A stretch of DNA of 14,542 nucleotides. Source: JBBDRV01 sp040905285. GTDB lineage: Bacteria; Bacteroidota; Rhodothermia; Balneolales; Balneolaceae. The stretch covers positions 1 through 14,542 of the forward strand of contig JBBDRV010000245.1 of the NCBI GenBank assembly GCA_040905285.1. Reading direction: 5' to 3'. A program made the translations under genes and the position numbers. The notes under the pieces are model-generated. The model made no database searches, was not told the origin of the DNA, and saw only the letters and a program-made list of their open reading frames with translations. Positions 6,750 through 13,791 of the stretch are shown piece after piece; the first letter of the stretch is position 1; every line of letters begins with the position of its first letter.

Positions 6750-6789
6750 ATAATTAACAGGTTTTCCGACTATTCATTCTCGGTGGGAT

Positions 6790-6818
6790 ACGATACCGGA
6801 GGCTGACCAGAATGTCAA
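6790..6818 (-). promoter_or_regulatory. Candidate sigma-70-type promoter for the DUF4861 gene
   Basis: Minus-strand TTGACA (6818-6813) is followed, after exactly 17 bp, by TATCGT (6795-6790). Transcription would start near 6783, about 34 nt before the ATG. 7-bp inverted arms ATACCGG/CCGGTAT at 6793-6799 and 6829-6835 bracket the -35 region and could be an operator. The -10 match is 4 of 6. Confidence 0.45.
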
Positions 6819-6882
6819 ACCATGCTGCCCGGTATTTTACATGCACATTTCCCAAAAAGCCGGAGGGCCGCCGTGCAACCGC

Positions 6883-7383
6883 TTAAACATATGCAATTAA
6901 CCTTCCGCAGGTGATCACAGACATCCACAGCAAAAGAGAAATCAGGCCCGAAATCCTTGCCGCCACCGGTGGAGCCGAATTCATATCCCAGCTGCCTGCA
7001 GTTCTATAAATAATTGTATGAAAGACAAGCGCATTAACGCCTGCAGCAGCAATCAGGGAGATTTTAATCAGAAAAGCGGTATTGGCGGCCAGGCTGGAAG
7101 CACTGACCATAAACAGGATGAACCCCGTAGGCAAGACAGCAATCAGACCCAGGCGGGCCCACCTGGTGAGATGCCTGGATGCTTCTTTTACAGGCAGGGA
7201 TCTGGATAAACCGAGCAGCCGCAAGTCGAACATTGCCGCTGCACCCACCACCACCACAAACCCCAGAATATGTCCTATTTCTACTGCCGGATAGAGCCAT
7301 TGGGACTGTCTTACAGCTGAAGCCATCGCCGTGCTTTCCAGCCACACCAGCCAGGATTCATTTATTGCCTGAACCTGTATCAC
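6883..7383 (-). CDS. DUF6644-like inner-membrane protein
   Basis: A 166-residue, very hydrophobic protein with four predicted transmembrane segments near residues 31-51, 74-96, 103-125 and 142-165. The YPAVEIGHILGFVVVVGAAA...FDLRLLG block matches the DUF6644-type membrane family as I know it. His38 and His122 sit inside membrane segments and could in principle bind heme or metal, but that is speculation. The start is GTG at 7383, overlapping the stop of the upstream DUF6152 gene (GTGA), so the two are translationally coupled and probably act together at the membrane. Function is unknown. Confidence 0.75.
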   Translation of the reverse strand: MIQVQAINESWLVWLESTAMASAVRQSQWLYPAVEIGHILGFVVVVGAAAMFDLRLLGLSRSLPVKEASRHLTRWARLGLIAVLPTGFILFMVSASSLAANTAFLIKISLIAAAGVNALVFHTIIYRTAGSWDMNSAPPVAARISGLISLLLWMSVITCGRLIAYV

Positions 7384-7784
7384 CGTCTCAGTCCCACGGT
7401 CATATCACCGATAGTGATACTTTCAGCTCTCATTTCATAGTCAGTAGTACGGTGGGGATGTCCATGAACAGTAACCTCGGAACCTGTTGCAATCATTTCC
7501 ACGGTGATTCCCCTGTTTGTCATGCGGCTGGCCGGCGCAAGGATAACCAGCCAGACGGACTCCTCGACATCCGCCTCCTCCTGCCCGCCATCCACCTCAA
7601 GTTCAATATAGCTGTGGGGATTCTCAATGCTTCCCTCCTGTATCGTTCCCGTAAACTCCAGCTCTGTCTCCTGATCATAATTAGCCCATCCGTGATGAAG
7701 CAGTCCGGCGGAACCAAGAACTATAACCGCTGTAGTTACAATAATATATACGAATGATCTTATATATTTTATATTCATAATCAA
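7380..7784 (-). CDS. Exported DUF6152 family protein
   Basis: This is a 134-residue protein. MIMNIKYIRS followed by a hydrophobic stretch to about residue 28 forms a signal peptide or anchor, and the mature part begins near HHGW. The order HHGWxxYD (30-37), ENPH (54-57), WLVILAPASRM (78-88), RGIT and EMRAESI (117-123) is the layout of DUF6152 proteins. The conserved His-rich spots (HH, ENPH, HGHPHR at 107-112) suggest metal binding in the periplasm; this is inference, not established. ATG codons at 7784 or 7778 could both start it. It is coupled by a 4-base overlap to the DUF6644-like membrane protein. Function is unknown. Confidence 0.75.
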   Translation of the reverse strand: MIMNIKYIRSFVYIIVTTAVIVLGSAGLLHHGWANYDQETELEFTGTIQEGSIENPHSYIELEVDGGQEEADVEESVWLVILAPASRMTNRGITVEMIATGSEVTVHGHPHRTTDYEMRAESITIGDMTVGLRR

Positions 7785-7806
7785 GTGGTTTTACAATTAC
7801 GGATCA

Positions 7807-7830
7807 GCCGGGACGGGCAAATGTCCCGGC
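7807..7830. other. GC-rich hairpin upstream of the DUF6152 gene
   Basis: GCCGGGAC-(8 nt)-GTCCCGGC has perfect 8-bp arms, 23 bp upstream of the DUF6152 start. No T-tract follows in the minus direction. It could be a 5' leader structure, an operator, or a second hairpin backing up the terminator at 7850-7884. Confidence 0.45.
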
Positions 7831-7849
7831 AGTTTCGACGGTTTTCCGG

Positions 7850-7884
7850 AAAAACAGACAGTCTGTCCAAAAACAGTCTGTCTG
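7850..7884 (-). terminator. Intrinsic terminator of the PPTase / DUF2520 transcription unit
   Basis: Read on the minus strand, CAGACAGACTGT and ACAGACTGTCTG form a 12-bp stem with one A-A mismatch and a TTTTGG loop, followed directly by TTTTT (7854-7850). It starts 62 bp after the DUF2520 stop. The plus strand lacks a T-tract, so it acts in one direction only. Confidence 0.75.
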
Positions 7885-7945
7885 GATAACAGGTTGAAGA
7901 GCGACAAACATTCCGGATGAAGGCCATGCCGTCCTCAGCTAGACC

Positions 7946-8836
7946 TCACCTCTCTTCAAGCAGCGATTTCAACTCCTGCATTTTGAGGTCGGTCAGGCTT
8001 TCGGACTTCTCTGCAAGATGCAGGGAAACCTGTCCAAGGATCTTGTAAACCTTCAAAAACTCCGGATAGTCGCTCAGCAGCCGGAGATGTTTACGGACAG
8101 TCCGGCTGTCTCCCCTTGCCAGCGGCCCGGTGAGCGCCTCTGCAGGCGGATTTCCTGAAAGATTTGATGCCGTCTGGAGCAACAGGGGCTTTAGCAGGGT
8201 CAAATCAGCATCGGGAATAGCAGTCCTGATCAGCTTATCTGAAATGCTGCCGAGAGCCACCATGTAATTGGATAAAAAAACAGCTGAAACATGCAGCATG
8301 CTTTTTTGCTCTTTATTTAAAAGCACCGGTCTGGACTGCAGGTCAGAAACGATATCCTGCAAAGCGGAAACTGCTTTCTCATCCCCTTCGACCGATATGC
8401 TTATATCCTGAAAAGCGTTTTCGCCTGATTGACCGGTAAATGTCTGCAGCGGATGGAAGGAGGCCGTCAGAGCACCCTTTTTACTCACATCGGCAAGCTC
8501 ATCAGAGGTCAGGAGACCTGAGCAATGGACAACCATCCGGTCCTTCCAGTTTCCGGGTATCCCCGAAAGTGTCTCTGCCACATCTGATATAAAATCATCA
8601 GGGGTCGTAATAAAAATCAGATCACCCAGATTCGTCCATTCCATATCCGACAGAAGGTAAGTCACGTCCGCCCGATGGCTGTAGCCCCGGGATTTGTTCG
8701 GATTGCGGGTAAAAACAGATTTTATTTTGTAGCCGGCTTCCGACAATGCCTCAGCCAGGGAACTGCCGACGGCACCGGGACCGATGACGGATACGTCCTG
8801 CTTCCCCCCCGTTCTGTCCGTTTTATCTTGGTTCAT
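7946..8836 (-). CDS. Rossmann-fold DUF2520 domain protein (NADP-dependent oxidoreductase-like)
   Basis: A 296-residue cytoplasmic protein with two domains. The N-terminal Rossmann domain has the dinucleotide loop IGPGAVG (18-24) and resembles pyrroline-5-carboxylate reductase or ketopantoate reductase folds. The DUF2520 region follows, with VVHCSGLLTSDEL (102-114), ASFHPLQTF (125-133) and a helical C terminus. This pairing is a common Bacteroidota architecture of unknown substrate; conserved His104, Cys105 and His128 are candidate active-site residues. The gene lies 33 bp downstream of the phosphopantetheinyl transferase gene on the same strand and ends at a strong terminator, so the two form a unit. 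A dehydrogenase function is inferred from the fold only. Confidence 0.85.
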   Translation of the reverse strand: MNQDKTDRTGGKQDVSVIGPGAVGSSLAEALSEAGYKIKSVFTRNPNKSRGYSHRADVTYLLSDMEWTNLGDLIFITTPDDFISDVAETLSGIPGNWKDRMVVHCSGLLTSDELADVSKKGALTASFHPLQTFTGQSGENAFQDISISVEGDEKAVSALQDIVSDLQSRPVLLNKEQKSMLHVSAVFLSNYMVALGSISDKLIRTAIPDADLTLLKPLLLQTASNLSGNPPAEALTGPLARGDSRTVRKHLRLLSDYPEFLKVYKILGQVSLHLAEKSESLTDLKMQELKSLLEER

Positions 8837-8869
8837 CTGATGTTCTGTGTAGGTTTTCGCAGATAGTTA

Positions 8870-9532
8870 TTAGCATATATCATATGCAACAGACATCCAG
8901 TAGCCCCGCCAGTTAAAACTGCATAGCTCCAAATGCCGGCCGTCAGGCAATTTCATCCAAAACCGCGGTCCCTCTTTTTTCAGCAGACATACCCTGTTCA
9001 TCGCTGTTCTGAGGCCGCTTCCGGACCATTTGAGAGAGGCCTCTTTCAAAGTCCACAGCTGCAGCGGAGATAGGTTTTCGGCAATCCTGCTTTCATCAGG
9101 GTGAATAATTCTACCCTTTAAATCCGGGTTGATCTCCCGGGACATTTTTTCCAGGTCAATACCTACCACCCGGTCTTCGGACACCACTCCGCAAAGTACC
9201 TCTCCGCTGTGCGAAATGGATATGTGCACTGGCATGCCGTCACAGACAGCCACCGGTTTCTGATGGTCTGCAGCATCTATTACAAGAGTTTCAATTCCCA
9301 GTTTACCGGCAGCGATACCGGATATCAGCTTACGGCCTGCTGTTTTTTCCATCTTCCTCTGCTCTTTTCCATATCCGGCACTGTTCACCTGCACATCCAG
9401 TACACAGGCAGCTGTCCAGATATCCGGAGGCAGCCCGGGGTGGTCAATATATTCCAGTGTTTTTTGCTCATTCATACAGAAAGATTTAAAAAAGCGTGAC
9501 CAGTTGAAAGCACATTCATCAAGTGCTGCCAT
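8870..9532 (-). CDS. 4'-phosphopantetheinyl transferase superfamily protein (Sfp-like)
   Basis: This enzyme transfers phosphopantetheine from CoA to a Ser on carrier proteins. Key motifs are present: HISISHSG (103-110), VVGIDLEKM (122-130, with Asp126 and Glu128 as Mg ligands) and LWTLKEASLKW (159-169, with Glu164 and Lys168). At 220 aa it fits the Sfp/AcpT-type monomer with two pseudo-repeats rather than the shorter AcpS. The longest frame starts at 9532 (MAALDECAF); Met20 at 9475 (MNEQKTLEY) is an equally possible start, and neither has a Shine-Dalgarno sequence. No polyketide, NRPS or aryl polyene cluster is adjacent, so its carrier is probably the fatty-acid ACP or encoded elsewhere. Confidence 0.87.
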   Translation of the reverse strand: MAALDECAFNWSRFFKSFCMNEQKTLEYIDHPGLPPDIWTAACVLDVQVNSAGYGKEQRKMEKTAGRKLISGIAAGKLGIETLVIDAADHQKPVAVCDGMPVHISISHSGEVLCGVVSEDRVVGIDLEKMSREINPDLKGRIIHPDESRIAENLSPLQLWTLKEASLKWSGSGLRTAMNRVCLLKKEGPRFWMKLPDGRHLELCSFNWRGYWMSVAYDIC

Positions 9533-9563
9533 TTGACGGCTATTTTCACTATTTTTGGTGCTT

Positions 9564-9725
9564 GCAGTTTGTCGGACTTACTCTACAGAGCTGCGCATGC
9601 GATCTTTTTACACATTGGAATCCCGCTTTCTCGTTCCGTAACACCGCTACGAACCTCAAAAGTCGTGTTCCACTGTGCCAAAATCTCATCCTGCTCGCTT
9701 TCTGTTCCTAAGTCCGACAGACTGC
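9564..9725. mobile_element. MITE-like non-coding element with 17-bp terminal inverted repeats
   Basis: The left end GCAGTTTGTCGGACTTA (9564-9580) and the reverse complement of 9709-9725 (GCAGTCTGTCGGACTTA) match at 16 of 17 positions, bounding 162 bp. Each end can itself fold (AGTC-TGTCG-GACT); the one difference turns a C-G pair into a G-U-type pair, so the small hairpin is kept. No protein gene is convincing inside. No clear target duplication is seen. The core recurs in the hairpin at 5514-5536. The right end stops 31 bp before lysS, so the element occupies most of the 224-bp PPTase-lysS gap and may carry or displace promoters. A BIME made of two inverted REP sequences is an alternative. 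Confidence 0.55.
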
Positions 9726-9756
9726 TTGTAATAAACTCTAATCACCAGACAGATCA

Positions 9757-11289
9757 ATGAGTAATCAGGAACCCACACCAAGTGAACAACACGCGATCCG
9801 GCAGGATAAACTGACTGCTCTCCGTGAAGCGGGTATTAATCCGTACCCTTACGAATTCAATGTCACCCACCGTTCAAAAGAGATACTTGACAATGAAACA
9901 GCGTTTATTTCCTCAGATGGTGATTCAGAGAACGTGACGCGGATTTCGCTGGCCGGCCGCATAATGACACGGCGTATTATGGGCAAGGCATCCTTTTTCA
10001 ATCTGCAGGATTCAGCGGGGATCATCCAGGTCTATATCCGACGGGACGATGTCGGTACGGATGAGTATAACACACTGTTCAAGAAAATGGTGGATATCGG
10101 TGATATTGTAGGCATCAGCGGGTTTGTCTTTATAACCCGGACCGGTGAGACGACCATCCATGCTGAAAATTTCCAGCTTTTGGGCAAGGCTCTCCGGCCC
10201 ATCCCGATTCCTAAAGAAGTGGAGAATGATGAAGGTGAAAAAATACTTTACGATACCTTTGCAGATAAAGAGCAACGTTTCAGGCAGCGGTATGTAGACC
10301 TTATCGTAAACCCGGACGTACGCAATGTCTTCCGCCAGAGAAGTTCCATGGTGCAGTCCATGCGAAATTTCCTGAACGGCCATGGCTATCTTGAAGTGGA
10401 AACACCAGTCCTGCAGCCTGTTTACGGAGGTGCCGCTGCAAAGCCCTTTGTAACTCATCACAATGCGCTGGACATGCAGCTCTATCTCCGAATCGCCAAT
10501 GAGCTCTATCTCAAGCGGCTGATTGTCGGTGGGTTCGACGGCGTTTATGAATTCTCCAAGGATTTCCGGAATGAAGGCCTTTCCCGGTTTCATAACCCGG
10601 AATTCACACAGGTGGAGCTTTATGTAGCCTACAAGGATTATAACTGGATGATGACGTTTACGGAACAGATGGTTGAAAAAGCGGCAGCAGACCTTCACGG
10701 TTCTCTCAGGATCCGGGCCGGCGATCAGATGATCGATTTCAAAACCCCCTGGCCACGGCTGCCTCTGTTCGAGGCCATAGAAAAAGAGACCGGCTATGAC
10801 CTCTATAAAAAATCAGAGGATGAAATCCGTGAAATTGCAGGCAGACTGAATATCAGTGCGGATGAGAGTTTCGGGAAAGGCAAGCTGATCGACGAAATAT
10901 TCGGAACCTTTGTCGAGCCTAAATTAATCCAGCCCACTTTTATTACGGATTATCCTGTGGAAATGAGCCCGCTCGCAAAAAAGCATCGCAGCAAGGACGG
11001 TCTTGTTGAGCGGTTTGAGGTAATATGCAACGGAAAAGAAATTGCCAATGCTTTTTCTGAGTTAAACGATCCGCTGGACCAGCGGGAACGTTTTGAGGAA
11101 CAGGCCCGGCTTCGTGCTGAAGGTGATGAAGAGGCGATGGCCGTCGACGAAGATTTCCTCAGGGCTCTGGAATATGGTATGCCCCCGACTGCAGGTCTGG
11201 GTATCGGGATTGATCGGCTGGCCATGATTATGACCGGCTCGGAATCCATACGGGATGTCTTGTTTTTTCCACAGATGAGACCGGAGTAA
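9757..11289 (+). CDS. lysS: Lysyl-tRNA synthetase, class II
   Basis: This enzyme charges tRNA-Lys in the cytoplasm. The 510 residues are full length. An N-terminal OB-fold anticodon-binding domain (about 62-146) precedes the class II catalytic core. Motif 1 is around 196-221 (ending VETPVLQP), motif 2 is at 269-286 (DFRNEGLSRFHNPEFTQV) and motif 3 is at 480-492 (GLGIGIDRLAMIM, with Arg487). EVICNGKEIANAFSELNDP is the LysRS-specific block. The start at 9757 (MSNQEPTPSEQ) has no Shine-Dalgarno sequence and lies 31 bp from the MITE-like element. It is followed after 4 bases by the LolC/E-type permease gene, so they are likely co-transcribed. Confidence 0.98.
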   Translation: MSNQEPTPSEQHAIRQDKLTALREAGINPYPYEFNVTHRSKEILDNETAFISSDGDSENVTRISLAGRIMTRRIMGKASFFNLQDSAGIIQVYIRRDDVGTDEYNTLFKKMVDIGDIVGISGFVFITRTGETTIHAENFQLLGKALRPIPIPKEVENDEGEKILYDTFADKEQRFRQRYVDLIVNPDVRNVFRQRSSMVQSMRNFLNGHGYLEVETPVLQPVYGGAAAKPFVTHHNALDMQLYLRIANELYLKRLIVGGFDGVYEFSKDFRNEGLSRFHNPEFTQVELYVAYKDYNWMMTFTEQMVEKAAADLHGSLRIRAGDQMIDFKTPWPRLPLFEAIEKETGYDLYKKSEDEIREIAGRLNISADESFGKGKLIDEIFGTFVEPKLIQPTFITDYPVEMSPLAKKHRSKDGLVERFEVICNGKEIANAFSELNDPLDQRERFEEQARLRAEGDEEAMAVDEDFLRALEYGMPPTAGLGIGIDRLAMIMTGSESIRDVLFFPQMRPE

Positions 11290-11293
11290 CCGG

Positions 11294-12517
11294 ATGAGAC
11301 TCGAGTTCTATCTGGCCGGCCGCTATTTCCGGGGAAATCGCAAAGACTCCCGGTTTCTTTCATTTGTTAAAATAATGGCCATTACCGGAGTGGCCGTGGG
11401 TTCCGCCGGACTCCTCATCGCCCTTTCCATTGTTCACGGATTCAAATCCGTCATTAACGACAAGGTTCTCGGCTTTGCACCTCATATCACTGTCAGTTCC
11501 ACCGTGCCGGACCCGCTGTTCCGGGCGGATACCCTCGAAACCTATATCCTGCAGTATGACGGTATAGAAGAGATTCAGCAGGTTGTCACGAATGAAGTCA
11601 TGCTCCAGTCCCGGGCAGACATCAGCGGTAGTGCGATCAAGGGGGTTGATCCCGGCGGCGATGTTACCGACCTGCATACCTATATCTCTGAAGGCCGTTA
11701 TTTTCTGGGAGAAAACGACAAGGGTCTTCCGGGAATCGTTTTAGGCTCTGATCTTGCCCGCAATATTGGCGCTGAAATTGGAAGTACGGTAACTTCTTAT
11801 ACCGTAGAAGGTATTCCGACCCCTTTCAACACCCCTGAAATTGTTCAGTTTCACCTGAGTGGCATTTACCAGACCGGCATAGAGAGATTCGACGATGCCT
11901 TCGCACTGGCAGACATCCAGCACGTCCGGACACTTTTCCGGCTGGGACAGCTCCAGGCGACGGGTCTGGATATAAATGCATCCGGCATTGACCGGATTGA
12001 GTCCCTGCAATCTGAACTTGAACGGGCTCTTCAGTTCCCCTACGTCTCTGAAACCATTTATCAAAGGTACCGCAATATTTTTGCGTGGGTGGATCTGCAG
12101 GAGCAGACTATTCCGTTTGTTATCAGCGTCATGGTTATTATTGCAGCCTTTAATTTAATTGGTACTGTATTGATGATGGTTCTCGAGCGCACCCGGGATA
12201 TAGGCATACTCAAGACCATGGGGGCCGGGAACAAGGTAATACGGCGTGTTTTTTTACTGGAAGGGCTCTTTGTTGCAGGTGTCGGCCTCGGCATCGGCAT
12301 CTCGGTAGCCGGGCTGTTTAACTGGCTCCAGGGTACTTATCAGATCATCCCTCTGGCAGAGGAAAATTATTATATGAATTATGCCCCGGTTGAACCCCAT
12401 GCACTTGATTTTGTTATTGTCACAGGTATAACGCTCATCCTGTGCGGGCTGGCTTCATGGCTTCCCGCAAGATTTGCGGCAAAGACAGATCCGGTAACCG
12501 TACTTTCCTTTACCTGA
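11294..12517 (+). CDS. ABC transporter permease, LolC/LolE (FtsX/MacB-like) family
   Basis: This is a 407-residue inner-membrane permease, probably of the lipoprotein-releasing complex that extracts lipoproteins for the outer membrane. Four membrane spans are visible near 27-49, 273-296, 320-345 and 372-392. The large MacB-type periplasmic domain lies between spans 1 and 2, as in LolC/LolE. The FtsX-domain coupling helix ERTRDIGILKTMGA (298-311) contacts the ATPase, and the end WLPARFAAKTDPVTVL is typical. No LolD ATPase gene is in the window. The gene starts 4 bases after lysS; a GGAG at the end of lysS could serve as its ribosome binding site. LolC and LolE cannot be told apart here, and FCB bacteria often have a single homologue. 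Confidence 0.87.
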   Translation: MRLEFYLAGRYFRGNRKDSRFLSFVKIMAITGVAVGSAGLLIALSIVHGFKSVINDKVLGFAPHITVSSTVPDPLFRADTLETYILQYDGIEEIQQVVTNEVMLQSRADISGSAIKGVDPGGDVTDLHTYISEGRYFLGENDKGLPGIVLGSDLARNIGAEIGSTVTSYTVEGIPTPFNTPEIVQFHLSGIYQTGIERFDDAFALADIQHVRTLFRLGQLQATGLDINASGIDRIESLQSELERALQFPYVSETIYQRYRNIFAWVDLQEQTIPFVISVMVIIAAFNLIGTVLMMVLERTRDIGILKTMGAGNKVIRRVFLLEGLFVAGVGLGIGISVAGLFNWLQGTYQIIPLAEENYYMNYAPVEPHALDFVIVTGITLILCGLASWLPARFAAKTDPVTVLSFT

Positions 12518-12623
12518 AACTCTTCCTGACAAACCTCCTGTTCGACTGCCGGCGTGGAAAGGATTATTCAAATTTTCTGTATATATTTCTTTTTCAACCT
12601 AATTTTCACCTCAATGTAAGCAG

Positions 12624-12639
12624 TCACTGTAAACAGTGA
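12624..12639. promoter_or_regulatory. Inverted repeat TCACTGT-AA-ACAGTGA upstream of the cold-shock gene
   Basis: Perfect 7-bp arms with a 2-bp centre, 59 bp upstream of the cold-shock ATG, in the 181-bp gap after the permease gene. It may be a repressor operator or a leader hairpin (loop TAAA). The preceding stretch, about 12560-12610, is AT-rich and probably holds the promoter, though I cannot fix its position. Confidence 0.4.
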
Positions 12640-12698
12640 GTTCAGCAAAATCCTGTTGAATGGTTTTCTATGTGGTGAATCAATAATACAGTTCAGTT

Positions 12699-12908
12699 AT
12701 GCAATACGGTAAAATCAAGTGGTTTGATACAGAAAAGGGGTTCGGATTCATTGAACCGGATGAAGGAGGTAAAGATATCTTTGTCCATCGCAATAACATT
12801 GAAAATCTCGGATTCCAGGAAGGCCTCAAAGATGGGGAAGAAGTTGAATTTGATGTTGAAGAAACTCCAAAAGGGCTGAGTGCCATAGAAGTCCGGAGAG
12901 TCAGCTGA
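12699..12908 (+). CDS. Cold-shock domain protein (CspA family)
   Basis: A 69-residue single cold-shock domain, exactly the family length. It binds single-stranded RNA or DNA and acts as an RNA chaperone in the cytoplasm. It opens MQYGKIKWFDTEKGFGFI, with RNP1 KGFGFI (13-18) and RNP2 DIFVH (26-30), and ends with the usual strand around AIEVRRV. Aromatic residues Trp8, Phe15, Phe17 and Phe28 form the nucleic-acid surface. The ATG at 12699 has no Shine-Dalgarno sequence. The stop is 7 bases upstream of the DUF58 gene, so both are likely on one mRNA. Whether it is cold-inducible cannot be told from sequence. Confidence 0.96.
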   Translation: MQYGKIKWFDTEKGFGFIEPDEGGKDIFVHRNNIENLGFQEGLKDGEEVEFDVEETPKGLSAIEVRRVS

Positions 12909-12915
12909 TAAGTGC

Positions 12916-13791
12916 ATGATATCCAAGGAGATAATAAAAAAAGTCCGCAAGCTTGAAATACAGACGAAAGGGCTGGTTAACAATATCTTTGGCGGAGAGT
13001 ACCATTCTGCCTTTAAAGGACGCGGTATGGAATTCTCCGAGGTCCGGGCCTACACATACGGCGATGATGTCAGGCAGATTGACTGGAATGTAACCGCTCG
13101 AAACCGGGAACCCTATATCAAGATCTTCGAGGAAGAACGCGAACAAATCCTGATGCTCTGTCTGGATATTTCACCCAGCGGCTTTTTTGGGACCCGGTCC
13201 CAGACAAAAATGGAACTGGCAATAGAAATATCTGCTGTTCTGGCTTTTAGTGCCATAAAGAATGGTGATAAAGTAGGCCTGGTATTATTCAGTGACCGGA
13301 TCGAAAAAGTGATTCCGCCAAAAAAAGGCAGAACTCATGTATTGAGACTTATCCGGGAATTAATTACCACCAGGCCGGCAGGCAGGCGGACAGATATTGC
13401 CGACGCGCTCGGATATGTGAATCGGCTGCTTAACCGCCGGGCGATTGTCGTTCTGATATCTGATTTTGAAGATTCGGGCTTTGACAAGCAACTCAGGATC
13501 ACCAATAAAAAGAATGATCTCGTCAGCATTCACATACAAGATGAGAAGGAAGACGACCTGCCGGACATCGGGCTGGTCCCATTTCTGGATCCGGAAACCG
13601 GGGAAGAGGCATTGATCGATACCTCAAGTAAAAAAGTGAGAAACGCTTACAGGGCCAGGCGCCTGGAAAAAAAATCGCAGTTGAAGGATCGGTTTATGCG
13701 GTCAAAAATTGATGCCATTGACATTCAGACAAACCGCTCCTACATCAGGCCCCTGATTAATTTCTTCCACCGACGCTTACAACGCTACTGA
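12916..13791 (+). CDS. DUF58 domain protein (vWA-like, BatA/MoxR-associated family)
   Basis: A 291-residue DUF58 protein. The signature GEYHSAFKGRGMEFSEVRAY...GDDVRQIDWNVTAR (27-62) is textbook for the family. It is followed by a von Willebrand A-type fold with a complete metal-binding MIDAS: DISPS (Asp84, Ser86, Ser88), Thr159 and SDFED (Asp183). DUF58 proteins normally sit next to a MoxR-type AAA ATPase and Bat membrane proteins and are thought to help in envelope or complex assembly; none of those partners is visible here. There is no membrane segment. It follows the cold-shock gene by 7 bases, and its 3' end overlaps the converging M23 peptidase gene by 35 bp. Confidence 0.93.
   Translation: MISKEIIKKVRKLEIQTKGLVNNIFGGEYHSAFKGRGMEFSEVRAYTYGDDVRQIDWNVTARNREPYIKIFEEEREQILMLCLDISPSGFFGTRSQTKMELAIEISAVLAFSAIKNGDKVGLVLFSDRIEKVIPPKKGRTHVLRLIRELITTRPAGRRTDIADALGYVNRLLNRRAIVVLISDFEDSGFDKQLRITNKKNDLVSIHIQDEKEDDLPDIGLVPFLDPETGEEALIDTSSKKVRNAYRARRLEKKSQLKDRFMRSKIDAIDIQTNRSYIRPLINFFHRRLQRY

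Noticed and set aside
7179..7757. 192-codon open frame on the plus strand across the DUF6644/DUF6152 genes
   Set aside because: It lies antisense to two overlapping family members with signal peptide and membrane spans, and its own product is low-complexity and unrecognisable.
9550..9557. TATTTTTG, a fit to the Bacteroidota -7 consensus, upstream of lysS
   Set aside because: No -33 TTTG at suitable spacing (the nearest is only about 14 bp upstream), and the leader would span the whole MITE-like element; not strong enough to call.
9533..9760. 75-codon plus-strand frame through the MITE-like element and into the lysS start
   Set aside because: Cys/Ser-rich product with no family resemblance; it arises from the element and overlaps lysS out of frame.
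10012..10698. 228-codon open frame on the minus strand inside lysS
   Set aside because: Mirror frame of a highly conserved synthetase gene; no domain resemblance.
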